A DNA stretch of 64,000 nucleotides from Mimachlamys varia. Its lineage: Eukaryota > Mollusca > Bivalvia > Pectinida > Pectinidae. Below the pieces are notes generated by a model, which ran no database searches, had not been told where the DNA came from, and saw nothing but the letters and a program-made list of their open reading frames with translations. The position numbers and the translations under genes are program-made. Below, piece by piece: positions 11,815 to 24,136 of this stretch (position 1 is its first letter; every line of letters begins with the position of its first letter). The DNA is taken from NCBI GenBank assembly GCA_947623455.1, contig OX392529.1:52781186-52845185 (forward strand), in the 5' to 3' direction.

Positions 11815-12020
11815 TTACTGTAGATGTGACGAAGATTTACATGGCAGGTGTCGTCAATGAAGCAGAAGACGCTTACTCTTCCGGAACACCTGGTCTTGTA
11901 CTTTTACAAGGGTCTCCATGTAAATCTTTCCTTTGTTCATATTTTGCCTCTGGTTTAATCAATTTTGAGTTCGGATTATGATTTTGTTAACGCTTTGGTA
12001 TTCTCTTATTTATTTTCAAT
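11815..12020 (+). mobile_element. Dispersed-repeat remnant with nested inverted arms
   Basis: GAAGATTTACATGG (11831-11844) is inverted at 11916-11930, and CAGGTGT (11845-11851) at 11886-11892, which would give a two-step hairpin. The string AAGCAGAAGACGCTTACTCT, TCCGGAACACCTGGTC and the following GTTCATATTTTG and GTTAACGCTTTGGTATT segments resemble a very abundant interspersed repeat that I remember from mussel genomes. That resemblance is memory, not alignment. Confidence 0.35.
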
Positions 12021-14365
12021 GAGGCGGAACAAAGTGAAAATGAAAGATGTAAATATTTCTACATGCTTGTTTATCTGCATATCAGTAATTGATAAGTTGA
12101 CATAAAATTTTCCAAAAGTGCTTGGTCTGCAGTCTACATAATACAGAGACAGTTTATCATAATCCCCCAACACATCATCAACCAAAAATAATTCATTCCG
12201 AGGTAGTTTTCGTACAGATCCATCATCGCCATGCCACCACTGGAGTGCCGTCTGCTTTATCTTCTTGCTGGAGATGGTCGGCAACAATTATGGCCAAAAT
12301 CTGACACGAGAAGTTAGATGGGATCTCCCCCAAACACCTTACAAGCCTCCTATCTTCTTGGCTTCAAAAATGTGATCCGATTCACGATTCAAGGATTTCA
12401 ACTATCCAATGATACCGAACTTCAATCATTCATAGAAAATTGTTCACCTCGGTATCATTAAGTAGTTGATATGAGGTATGAAATATTCATAGATTTATAT
12501 ATAAACTCTAGTTTATGTACAAACAGAGCGTTGTAAGAGAAAATATAATAAGGATCAGAAGGTTGTTAAGCTATTTATTTCATGTCTAAATGTACCTAGT
12601 ATCGTTACAAATGGTGGAATTTTCTATTTATAGATGCTTTATATTTTTCAATGGTTTCCTGGCTTAAAAGTTGATATATATATATAAATATATTTCTGTC
12701 TATATTTCACATTGAAACACCAATCCTTATTTAAGAGATTAAGAGTTGATAGGAAATAGCTTTGTGGGAATCCTAATCTCATGACCTAGGACCAAGACGT
12801 AGTGTCAATGCTACGACCTTGGAGCGCATTCGTATGGTAACTGTTTACCGCAAAATGACACTTCCCCTGGATTGATTATTGATGAATGAAACAGGATTAG
12901 AACGAACATTACAAAAAATTGAAAATTGCAAAGTTCTACAAATCATTTCATAGGATACAGGCTTGGCTCTACTTCGATCCCAGTCGAAAAACGTTTTAAC
13001 CTCATATTTTGATAAAGGGTTGACAGCTCAAGATTTTTTTTTTAACCTTCAAGAACAAATGATGTTTTTTCAGGCAGGTAAGTCGCCACGGGTAGGTAGT
13101 GTAGCATATGGAAGTTAATTAATTTTCACCTGGGTTTCACCTGCCCCGGCATCAATCACACCAAGACAGGTATGCTTATCATTATAAAGAGCTCAGGAGC
13201 TGAAAAGGCCAACCCTACCAACTACCTAATTACACTGCCACAAAATGAAATACCAGATTAAATTCACAACCTTTTTTTGACTGCAACATCAAGTGTATAG
13301 TGATATTCTTATCGACACTTCAAAACACCGTATTATTTGTTCGTTTCCATTCTCTACCTGCTGGCCCCGAGATGGATGATTTAATATACGGTTGTCAATT
13401 TCAAGAACACAAAAAGTATCTGATTTAAAAAAGAAAAATGATTGAAATTTATTTTTTTAATGGAAATCAAATAGATACTTAATGGACTGATTAATCTAAT
13501 GTCTGTGTCGTGCTCCAGAAATTCTGGATTTTATTTTGAATAAAAAGGAGAGGTGGATTGAGATGAGTAATGGGAAATGATATATAGCTCGCGATTCTGT
13601 TGGAGATGATAGACTATGATGACAGACATCTGATAAAATTGTTCAAGGTATCAGAATACTGTAATATATCATCATTACTGTATAAAATCTCTCCATAATT
13701 TCAAGAGTCTCATGGACAAAGATCACCTAACAAGCTTCAAGGCTACCCAGATGAAGTAATGACCTTATAATCAACCATCTATAGTCACCATGGTATTTTA
13801 TTGTGAATACCATGAACTACCATGGTCATCCTGAACTTTTGTTTGTTGTGTGACGTTATCATTGATATTGATCAATAAAACAATGACCACTGACCACTAG
13901 TAAGAACTGAGTCTGTTAACTTTGTGACAATGGAGATTAAGACCTAGTGTTACAGGACTGATATGTATAGGCGCGCCCGGTGGTCAGATCTGTATAAATA
14001 TAGAAACACTACGATGTCGGTAAAGGTTTGTCATGTTGATAAGCCCACACCATGCCCTACGCCAGGAATATCCCCCATTTGTCTCTGTCCAGACACTCGC
14101 GGACATAATGTCATTACGATAAGTGATTTACCTCCCTCGGATCTCCAGCCATTTCCCCGAGCTTTGTCAGACTTTACGGACTCAACCTGTCAGGTTGGAT
14201 AATGCCGGTCAGTCAAAACTGGACAATACCATCCTGGTAATATCAGTAATTCCAGAATGGACACAACCCAGGCCGATAAAAATAACAAGCCAGTCTGCGA
14301 AGGAAATTTCCCGAAATTGGATAAATTCCAGGAAAACCAACACAAGCCAATCCAATACTAGTCGG

Positions 14366-14610
14366 TCCAAACAAAACAAGTCCATTTGGACATGTCTAAC
14401 CTAAACAAGTCCAATCAAAGCAGTCCAAACTGAACAGTCCAAACTTTCCAAACTGAACAGTCCAAACTTAACAAGTCCAAACTGAGCAAGTCCAATCTGA
14501 ACAAGTCCAAACTGAACAGTCCAAACAGAACAAGTCAAGTTGGACATGCCCAAACAGAACAAGTCAAGTTGGACATGCCCAAACTGAACAAGTCTAAATT
14601 GGACATTTCC
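14366..14610 (+). repeat. ~17-bp repeat next to DDR exon b
   Basis: The unit is AACAAGTCCAAACTGA with frequent one- or two-base losses. A larger 31-bp unit AACAAGTCAAGTTGGACATG then CCCAAACAG occurs twice near 14525-14590. It starts about 75 bases past the exon b donor, in the intron. Confidence 0.85.
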
Positions 14611-14684
14611 TCACATGATAATATTCCAATGGGATGTGATATTTTCGCTAAATTGATATTTTCTGTATTTAAAATCATCCTTAC

Positions 14685-14826
14685 CTGTCCATTTCCAAAA
14701 CGACCTTGAACTTCGACTTTGGTAATGACGGTCAGTTGGTCGAGGTCAATTTGCAGATATTCGTAAGAATCCATTGTTATTTGTTCCTTTGGACACCATG
14801 CCCCACCACTGATTTCTTGTCGGATT
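14685..14826 (-). CDS. Ddr: DDR exon b: middle of the discoidin domain
   Basis: This exon is 142 nt. The acceptor is TCGTTCTAG and the first base A completes the Arg codon split from exon a. The exon then encodes IRQEISGGAWCPKEQ, a DSYEYLQIDLDQL block and TKVEVQGRFGNGQ, and ends in phase 0 at CAG followed by GTAAGG, a near-ideal donor. GGAWCP supplies the second conserved Cys of the domain, and YLQIDL is a core beta strand of F5/8 C domains. The Arg in QGR lines up with an Arg that contacts collagen in human DDR2 (my recollection of its structure). The frame runs on past the donor into a 17-bp repeat that encodes no credible protein, which supports the splice site. Confidence 0.9.
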
Positions 14827-16620
14827 CTAGAACGAGAGAAACCATGGACAAACATTAAGAGCTTGTTTTGAAAAGAAAATCTGTACACTGCAATGCATAT
14901 CAAAGCCTGGTGTCAATTAGTATTGTTCATATCTATACAATAACATATATGATACAATAATACATGTTTACAATGAACAACTGCCGAAGGATTACTTGTG
15001 AACCCAGCTAGGCCTGTTTCTAGGCAATTCCTGGAATTTGGTTTCAGACTTGTACATCTTTTGAAATATTAATTGAACATATCTTTATATTCAATCCTTT
15101 GATTTATTTCTTCAGGACAAGGTATATTTCTGAATTTAGCATCAAAATGTGCGTTAAAACATGTGCTGCATTGTTCGGGCATACAGGAATTACATCTGAA
15201 ATCTACAATGTATGTGAGCAGTTTGATTGCAACTTATAATATGTAATAGTGAAATGAATAAATATGTCTAAGGAATTTAAATCGGTATTAAATCATTTCA
15301 AAGATGTATATCATTCAAGGAGATGCAAATAAATCAGAGCTGTTCACATAGTCATACACTATGTGGGCTCAATCATTTTATTATCGTTGTTTATTTATGT
15401 CTGCCCCGAACTCGAACAGCGCGATGCTAGGCTGTCAATAAGTGTCAATATCATAAGTTCGGCTTTCTTAGCAGCTAGACAGTGAAAGTCTTAACATTTC
15501 AACACCAAATCCCTGCAGTTCTATTATCAATTCCAGCAACCCTTCCCTGCCAGGCAAACCTGAGTACCGTACAAATCAATACTCTAAGCCAAGTCACCAC
15601 AAGGAAGGACAAAATGGCGGCTAGTGATTGAAGCAATGTTCGGTTTTGACACAGGTCACAGTTGTCTAATGGAAAACTTGTTAGAAACAAATTGGTAAAT
15701 TTTTTACTTTGCCCTCTTGTACCTTGTAAACTGATCAGTGAATGTTCACGCTGTTGGTTTGAAGGCCATGTGCTTACTATATAGTAGACATATAGCTTTA
15801 CAAAAGATTATCGTATCTTCATTTCCAGCAGTAGAAAATTTGATGATGCCAGCTAGTACAACAACAAGGCTAATTAAAATACGGAATTCACAGGAACAAG
15901 TTGCTTTTATCTAACATGTAAATACATTGTTTCGATTTATTATACAGATTTTTTTTAACTGGTCTACTCTAACAAAATGACTTGTAACACCACAACAGAT
16001 GATTTAGGGTAAGCGATCTAAGGCGGTATAGGCAAGATGCTTTTTCTGCGGTAAATAATGATGGTCCTACATTTAGCCCAGGAGGGATATAAAGAACATG
16101 GTGGGGCTTTATCATCACATTAATAACACCTGTTATTGAGCTACACCAACTGGCGGCCTTCAAACCTCCCCTTAAAACACTGTAAATACTTTACCAAACG
16201 GTTCCCTCCATGTCTCAAATTTACAAGTATAAAGGCCCTGAAAAGATGTTTCTCTCCATGTCTAAAATTTACACATATAAAGGTCTTGAACAGATTCCTA
16301 AAACATTTGCCAAAACAACTTCAGGCTTTAGACGTCCACTGGTCCGATGTGCATTGGCTATCATGGAAAACATTGAGACGGGCCAAAATTGTATACACTT
16401 TTATAAAAGCTGATAAGATTGGTATGTCTAAGATAGTGCACATCCTTTTCTCCGTCCCTGTAACTCTATCTAGTAGCGAAAGGCCAGCCCCGTGACTGCA
16501 TAAAACACAACAAATGGTTGGCATAGGGAAAGAAGATAAGCGATAAAGCTATTGTCACTTGCAGTCCCCATATTTTGGCCTCTTAGCTTTCATCAGTGGA
16601 AATAAAAGTCAGCAGAGAAT

Positions 16621-16712
16621 TTAACTCATTTGACACTGAAAACACAGTTGAACTCTTCCAATTCAAAAGCTGGAATAGTCCATTACAAAATTTCAGGGGT
16701 GAATGGATTAAT
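16621..16712 (+). mobile_element. ~91-bp TTAA MITE, copy 3
   Basis: It starts TTAACTCATT and ends CAGGGGTGAATGGATTAA. The internal GAACTCTTCCAATTCAAAAG and TAGTCCATTA blocks are intact. The left inverted repeat is partly eroded (TGACACTGAA for CACCCCTGAA). Confidence 0.75.
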
Positions 16713-17194
16713 TTTCATTCATCTTGCTTCTTCTTCTGAAGAAGTAGAAGTGACTTTTGTTGAGCAACATTATAAAGCTATATGTTTCAAATATATTCCA
16801 GCACATGCATCAGAAGGAACACATGGGGCGTTTCGTTTGGTATATATATATATATATTATTTTATCGTTAACCACGGCAACTGTTACGGCAAATGTGTTT
16901 TGTTTATTATTAATATGAAACAGGGCACTGATGCTATAAATCAGATATTCTTGTTTGTGGATTTTGTGGATGTTTGTGGATGTACAAGTATTACGGGGAA
17001 GGAATGTCAATTTCTCTCCTGTGATCCCGTGACATCAAGTGATGGCAGTTAATGTCGGTACACAGAAACGGAACGACACGCGCAGTTGTGCCGTAATAAT
17101 GGTTGAAGTGGTTGCATAATGGCGTACACGTAATTGGTGGTCCGTAGATCGAAAGACGTCTCAGAACCTTGAGGTGGGCTGATCTAGACGTATC

Positions 17195-17286
17195 TTAACT
17201 CTGTCACCCCTGGAATTTTATAATGGACTATTCTAACCTCTGGATTGGAAGAGTTCAAACGCGACTGCAGGGGTGAAGAAGTTAAC
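17195..17286 (-). mobile_element. ~91-bp TTAA MITE, copy 4
   Basis: It is bounded by TTAACTCTGTCACCCCTG and CAGGGGTGAAGAAGTTAA. It is opposite in orientation to copy 3, which lies 480 bases away. Confidence 0.78.
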
Positions 17287-18659
17287 GCTATACTTGGTAA
17301 TGGAGAGGATAGAAAGTGAATAATGGTGTTATTATATTATAATATATAATATTCAGGTTACATGGTTCTGAAGTTCCTGGGAAGGGACACCGATATCTGA
17401 ATATTCTCGGATATAGTTTAGTGCAAAGGAATATATAAAGAAGAATGAGACCTTAGATGGTAGAGAAATTGACCTTGAAATTTGATATAACCCAAGACTC
17501 TTAAACTCAACTTTGTCATTTACAGTACAAACAAATGTCCATTGAATCACAACAGCTAGTTCAACACTAATTTAAAGGAAATTCACAGCAGGAATGGCAT
17601 TTTATGTAATAATTTTCAACAGGCCAAGTATTTCATTCATTTATTTAAGTATATGGGCTAGCAAGATATTCTGGAAATGTTCCAGTTTGGTCAGAATCGT
17701 AATGCCAATTAATTAATGGTCCCTATTTTTTTTATCTCTCAAGAATGGCTTCACTAGTGTGAAAAGTTCGAGATAAAAACCTATATATATAATTTATCTT
17801 TCTCTTAACTTATCGCAAACTTTTCTGAGTGACATTTACGCATAAGAAATGGCATTCTAGGTAATAGCGCCTCCGTAAAAAGTTGCCAGTTTGGTTTTTT
17901 CGACTGATAAAGGAAACCTTCTACTCCATAGGAACTAATTCCCCAGTAAAACGCTTTCTGAGTTTTGTTTATTCCTAAAACATTTTTGCCACTTCAGTTT
18001 TTTTTTTCTGACAAAAAAGTACAGCTGCCAAAAACATGTGAATATCTCAAGATCCAGCAAGTTAAGATGTACGATATGTACTTAGAAGCTTACAATCTCA
18101 AAAACAACAAATTGTACGAAACTAGATGCCTTGGGTCACCGTAAAACCCCGTGAACTTAAATTGATACGTACCCACAAGTGTGGATTGTTAAAGGAAAGA
18201 AAACAGAATAAACAGATCTGATATAACCCACAGAAAACTAAAACACAACGTAAAAAAGTGGCAAATTAAGTACTGCAGCGATTTAAAAAAATATACCCAT
18301 GGAGTTGACGAGAAATGAAATGGATGTGAATTAAGAGGAAGTCACCAGCAGCGACAGTGAAGTACATAACGATAATGACAAAGATAAAGGAGAGAAGGGA
18401 GGAAAGGAAGAAGACGATGATAATGATAACGTAGAGATATAGAGTTGATGATCACACTTGTTATTTTTTTTTACGAGACAAATTCAATGGGAGCATCAGT
18501 ACTGTTAGAAGGGCTTCGTCATTAATGTATTGGCTTCAGTTTGTTTTATTCAAGTCTGTCAGTATGACTTACATTAACACCGATATCTTCTGTCTGATTT
18601 TAAGACATGACACAGGGATGTCTTATGTTTGTCAGTAAGAAAGTCTTGCTTCCTTAATA

Positions 18660-18809
18660 TACAGTAAACCATGTTTATAACGAACATGCTTACAGCCAAT
18701 TCCGCCAAGCCCCATATCATCTGTATGTTATACAGGTATAAGGAATTATGCTAATAACGAACAAATTTCCTTGGTCCCCAAAGATTCTTTATAAATGTGT
18801 TTAACTGTA
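18660..18809. mobile_element. TA-flanked MITE, mariner-like ends (146 bp)
   Basis: The body 18662-18807 starts CAGTAAACCATGTTTATAAC and ends with the imperfect inverse CTTTATAAATGTGTTTAACTG, with TA outside both ends. TA target duplication plus a CAGT terminus is typical of Tc1/mariner-type insertions (established). There is no transposase, so it is a non-autonomous derivative. Confidence 0.6.
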
Positions 18810-19106
18810 TACTTTTAAAGAGAATATTCACAAATCTTTTTTGTCAGATTTCTTTCATGGGTTTAAACAGATTTCTGATGAATATGATATATATATATAG
18901 AGATGTAGTCAATGTCAGTTAATATGGAGTAGAGGATAATATTACTCCACGCTAAAAAAAGAGTGAATTTCAAATTGAGTCTGTCATCAACTGTGACCTT
19001 TCAGGTCCTGCGCACTGTTGCCACGGATTCTGAAATTACATCTGTTGACGACCTGGCAATGACATCATTAAGACCAATGAAGGAAATCCAAACCATGGTC
19101 ATGCAA

Positions 19107-19121
19107 GGCGCCATCTAGTGG
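19107..19121 (-). promoter_or_regulatory. CTCF-like binding site
   Basis: The minus strand reads CCACTAGATGGCGCC, which fits the bilaterian CTCF core CCASYAGRKGGCRS at all fourteen positions. CTCF is a zinc-finger insulator protein conserved from flies to vertebrates and present in molluscs. The site lies in the long DDR intron, in moderately GC-rich sequence. Binding is inference. Confidence 0.45.
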
Positions 19122-22100
19122 TCGTCTGCTTGTCTGAAACGAATCCTCACATGCCACAATCCATCCAGTTCGTAAGTGCCTAAAATGAGCTTTCATCTCA
19201 TCATTGTCTTCACCAACATATCACAACTATTGCAGTAAACTCAATTTCGAATTTCATTACCGCCGCCGTTCAATTTCGTTCCTCAGAGGGAGCGTGGTCG
19301 ATATCGGGTTTTGTTTCAATTTTGTGGCTTAATGATTCTGCCTGCGAGTTTATTGACGTTTTTCATCACATCTCAGGAGTAGCTACAAAAGGGGAATTAC
19401 TCTGTTCAAAGGTATATCGTATATAACCTCACTGAAAATTGTCCCTTTTAACTTTATATAACGGGAGATTTTTCCATGGCAAGGGAGATAAATTTTATCA
19501 AACAATATAAAAAAAATGATCGGGCAGAAACTGAAGACACAGATCACAATGAGGGGAGCAGTTTGAATTGAATAATTCATGACAATTAAGTTGGACCTCA
19601 ACCAACCAGAGCAGAAGGGAAGTGTATATATATATATAGTGCTTTTAATGATTATCTATTGTTTACCAAAGATGTGTGTGGTGAACCCAGAAAACAACAC
19701 AACTGGCTCTTTGTACGAGATATCCTTCAAATTCCAATGCACTGCATCATCCATGCACTCATCATAAACATCGCAAGCGAAAGTGTTAGCTTAATTTACA
19801 CGCATCAATCAAAACATATATCTCCGAGAAATTTTTACGCCAGATCTTATTTTCGGACATTGTTCTTGTCCTTTGCAAAACATTTTCTACCCATACAAAT
19901 CCAAGTTTTTTATTACCTCCACTAAGAATTTTAAAATGAAATTATTTTTTTTTCTGACAGATGGTAAAGCTAACATGGTACCTCTGTTCTATTCCAAAGC
20001 CTTATCTCAGAAAGACATGCATGCAGAAATTGGCTGCACCACAACTTAACCATCAACGCGAAATGTTGAATTTTTATAGACAGCCTAGAAACTGACAGAA
20101 CAGCACGATCTCCGAGTGCCAGGCTTTTTTTGGAGAGCTTGGTAATAGATAATATAGTTTTGTAGATGTCTCACTTCCTCAGACGGGAACCATTCTAGAC
20201 CGTACGTTAGGGGACAAAGAACAGACGAGAACAATGGAGGATGGTTTGTCTATATCTAACCTGTCCAAGACAACCCCTCGATCCGAAGTCAACATTTTCA
20301 CCGAACTCAATCACCCTGCAAATCTATTCTTGGACGGAATCAATACAACTGGCAGATTTTTAACTCACAATTCAGAAGCCCGAGTAATTCATCATAGAAA
20401 GTGTTCATACTTCAATTATCTTAAGTAAGATATGCTCGTAAAAACCGGCCTCTTCGTGAAATTAGAATTACGGAAAGAAATATATTCATGAATAATTGAA
20501 AAGGTCTAAAAATAATGAGGAGAAAGCCTTGAAGAAATGACTTGGTGATGGAGTTATAGGTTATAACATAATTTGCGTAGGACAAAATAATAAAATTATT
20601 TTACTTAAAACATACTGTACCGTAGAGCAGAAAGAATATCAGGACAAGACCAAAGCATATTTCAAAATGGAATCTTTTATTTTTCAAAGAATCATAGAAG
20701 CATTATCAATAAGTATAATATACATTTGGTTGGTACTGTATCACAGTACAAGGAGTATAGATCTATAATGGTCTTAAAGTATGGATTTTTTTTCCCTGTT
20801 GAGTCAAATCAGGATTTTAGATGCTTCTTAAAATATTTTCTGTGTTAAATTTTACTGTTTTAAAGTGCAAAGGAAATATGTGTTCTGGTAGGCGTCAGGG
20901 CAATCTATTGGATTTTACAAGATTTAGGCATCTGAAAACTTAACAGGTGTTTTCAAACAATTTTACAAATCTGTCAGACTTGTTCAAGTCCCAGAGAACA
21001 TGATGCTTGTGGAATGGTAACCGGGATCCTTACTGGGATAAAACACGGAAATATGAGCCAAAACATTTACCTATGTAAACTATTGAGTCCGGAAAGTACA
21101 AAATTACTTGAGTATTTCAATTTAACCCAAAACGCGTGTTCCGATTTCTCTAAAAATAGAATCTGCTTTGATTTTGGGCAGTAGTACAGTTCCCCAGCTT
21201 CTCTTCAACCAAAATGTTGAACAAAGATATCAAGAGATTTGGGTGTACCCCATCATCCTCGGCGAGAAAAGGCGGAGAAAGTTATAAGATATTTTCAAAA
21301 CCAATCCGGGAAGCTGAACATAATGTCAGAGAAACAAATCTCAAAAGCAACTATAATCGTTAGAACAATTTACTCGATCAGTCAGGAATCATAGAAATAT
21401 CATCATCGATTTTACCTGTCAACTCTAAAATTCCTTCAACATGATGGATGCAGGTTTTCCTACGTTTATTCGCCCAAAGATTTTACATCGAGATTTGTGT
21501 AAATCCTCTTCCTGTTGATACACAGATAAAGTGCTTGCTACAGTTGTTTTGTTTGTAGGTAGCGATAAGTTTACAAGGTGTGAAGCCCTGATATAAATAA
21601 AGTAATAACATATAAACGAGGCTAGAAATACGGGTGAAATTTGATGTTTATTTTACCAAATTATAATCAGAATACACTTCCAAACATCCATCTGATAATG
21701 GTAGGAGATTTAACATAGTGTGGTTTTCAATTAGGAAAACACAGCTCTTTGCCAAAACCGAAATGAAAATATTTCAAAGAGGAGTTGGGGGGATTGAGAA
21801 CGTTTGGTATGTGAATCCATGGAGCTATATTGGTTTGTTCAATTTCTACAAACTCCTGATCCCTGCAGACGTTTCGTTGCTGTTTTAACTGCAATAAAAT
21901 TTCTCATTAGATTTTTCTCTATAGGCAATGACAAGCCAATCTTTAAACTCCATCTACTGACAAGTTGCCATGACAACGGTTTCAAAATAGCGTTCTTTTG
22001 ATTACTCTTACAGATTTACAGTTACACAAACACTATTGACATTTGATGATGTTTTATTTGAAATAATGAGAAACTTGACTTTCTACAACAAAAAATATTT

Positions 22101-23042
22101 TGTTTAGGTGTGTATATATGGAAACCAGGAAGTCTTTCAGAGATGCTTGTTGCTATGGAGAGAGGACACCACCCTGTCTCTGGGGAGACTGTATCCCATC
22201 ATGCATCATGATTAAATTTGATTGTACCTGTCTTCATAAATCAGCCGAGAGATACCCCCAGGCACTGTTAGTGTCACAAAACGTTTTAACACCAGAAATT
22301 TTTTCATTGATTTGAAAATTATTTTTGCACCTTTCCATGCATATACATGTCTATGAAATGACGACTATAAGATATTTAAGATTACAAAAAAATAATATTC
22401 CTTAATGCTGTGGCTGTTCTGATTTACATGTTGCTGGTTATATATATTGTGTGTGTAGGAGGGATGACCAGCCTTATTGGACCTGTGTCCCTCTGGCCGT
22501 GTAATGTACCACAGTAGGCCAATCAAACCCTGATCAGCATTACATTGTGTTTTACGACTCTGTCATGGTTTATGGTGCGAGACTCTCTACTACATGGAGG
22601 TGAAATTAGTTTATCGTGTCTACTGTTATAGTGGACTCTATAAAGACTCCCCTGTCGCCATGGCGATCACCAATTCGGTCCTTCATCAGATTGCCTGACA
22701 TCAAATTAAAGAAGCTAGATAGACTGTGATGTGTTTTCCAAGGTTCCTGAAGGTCGAGCCTTGATAGCTTTCTAAAACGAGGCTGTGTATACTAAAACGA
22801 GGCTGTACATCCATTACACGGCTTCATATATCACAATCCTAAGTAAAGATACGGGGACGAAATATGGGGAAAATAGTAACATCGATATGTTTTATTCCGA
22901 TTTCATTTTCCGAAATAAAAAGACCTAACTTGACTGTGTTTCTTCATAACTTCATTACTAAGTACTAACGTTGTAAAATTTGATATTTTGGTCAGCTAAT
23001 TTCTACAATTTGTCTCAACCACAATCTCTACAGCAACCTACC

Positions 23043-23316
23043 AAGATCACAGACCAAGATGGTGGCACAACAGCTTTCTCATAAAGACACATTTGGTCAC
23101 AGACCAAGATGGTGGCACAAAAGCTTTCTCATAAAGACATGTCTTAGGTCACAGACCAAGATGGTGGCACGACAGCCTTTTCATAAAGACATGTCTTAGG
23201 TCACAGACCAAGATGGTGGCACAAAGCTTTCTCATAAAGACATGTCTGGTCACAGACCAAATGGTGGCACAACAAGCTGCTTGTTACATCACCGCTGATC
23301 ACAGACAAAGAAGATG
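23043..23316 (+). repeat. ~51-bp minisatellite, about five and a half units
   Basis: The unit is GGTCACAGACCAAGATGGTG, then GCACAACAGCTTTCTCATAA and AGACATGTCTTA. Unit spacing is 49-52 bases. Each unit contains CAAGATGGTGGC, close to a YY1 site. Confidence 0.9.
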
Positions 23317-23880
23317 CTAAAATTACCTAAAACTGATGCACATCCAAAAGTCTAATCATCTCAGATCTAGGAGTATAATTCAATAATAGTGATATTTGTC
23401 TAATCTAATGATACCTTTGAGGCTTGTAAAACCTGGAACAGAATCTGATTATATCTCCATATCTGCTGTAAGCTTAAACATTTCTGTCCTACTTTTACGA
23501 TTCCCATTGCTGCTCGCGAAGCACATGTGGAGATCAGACAATTTTTATACCACTGAAACATTTCAAAGTATTTGTGCCACATCACAATGGTTTTTTTTTA
23601 TTCTATTTTAATTAACACTGCTCAACATACGTTCGCTGCCTGCTTTCATGCCCGATTCTATACATACGGTGGTGTTTTTTGAAATCCTCAACGCACCATC
23701 TTCCATATGGTGTCTGCCCTATCAGCATTATTGATCCGTTCCCAATTGATTTTCCTCTAAGATAATTATCTCTATCATCATAAAGATAGCTAGCACTGTC
23801 AGAGCCCTAACTCCAAGAGTTATCTCCCCTGCAACAGAAACCTCCCTTATCTGAACAAAACGACTAACTGCAGATACATA

Positions 23881-24136
23881 CAGTAAAACTGCACTTACTC
23901 GAACTTGTTGCCGGACCTGATCAATAGTTGAGGAATATACGGTATTCGATTAATCTGAGGTTGGTTAAATATGTGCGAACTTGATTAGGACCTGATCAAT
24001 AGCTTGAGGAATACGTTATTGATTAATCTGAGGTTGGTTAAATATATGCGATCTCAATTGGGTCCAAAAGAACTGTTCAAAGAATGAGGGGTATTCGAGT
24101 AAACCGGGTTCGAGTAAGTGGGGATTTATTTTATGT
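23881..24136. mobile_element. Inverted-end element with an internal ~80-bp duplication
   Basis: The left end is CAGTAAAACTGCACTTACTC then GAAC. The right end carries GTTCGAGTAAGTGGGGATTT, so CACTTACTCGAAC is inverted at both sides. Between them, the segment GGACCTGATCAATAG...GAGGTTGGTTAAATAT is present twice in direct order. It is probably a TA-inserting MITE with a duplicated core. Confidence 0.55.

Larger units (their letters stand above)
5238..14684 (-). other. Intron between DDR exons b and c (9,447 nt)
   Basis: It contains the 31-bp minisatellite (5445-5935), a TG-rich duplicated block (7110-7360), a polypurine block (7536-7935), a tRNA-like SINE head (8540-8690), a (TA)n run near 9579-9594, a 35-bp minisatellite (10566-10795), an inverted-arm dispersed repeat (11815-12020) and a 17-bp repeat (14366-14610). 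The stretches 5936-7100, 8700-9570, 9600-10560, 10800-11800 and 12300-14360 showed no gene or RNA that I recognise. Confidence 0.8.
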
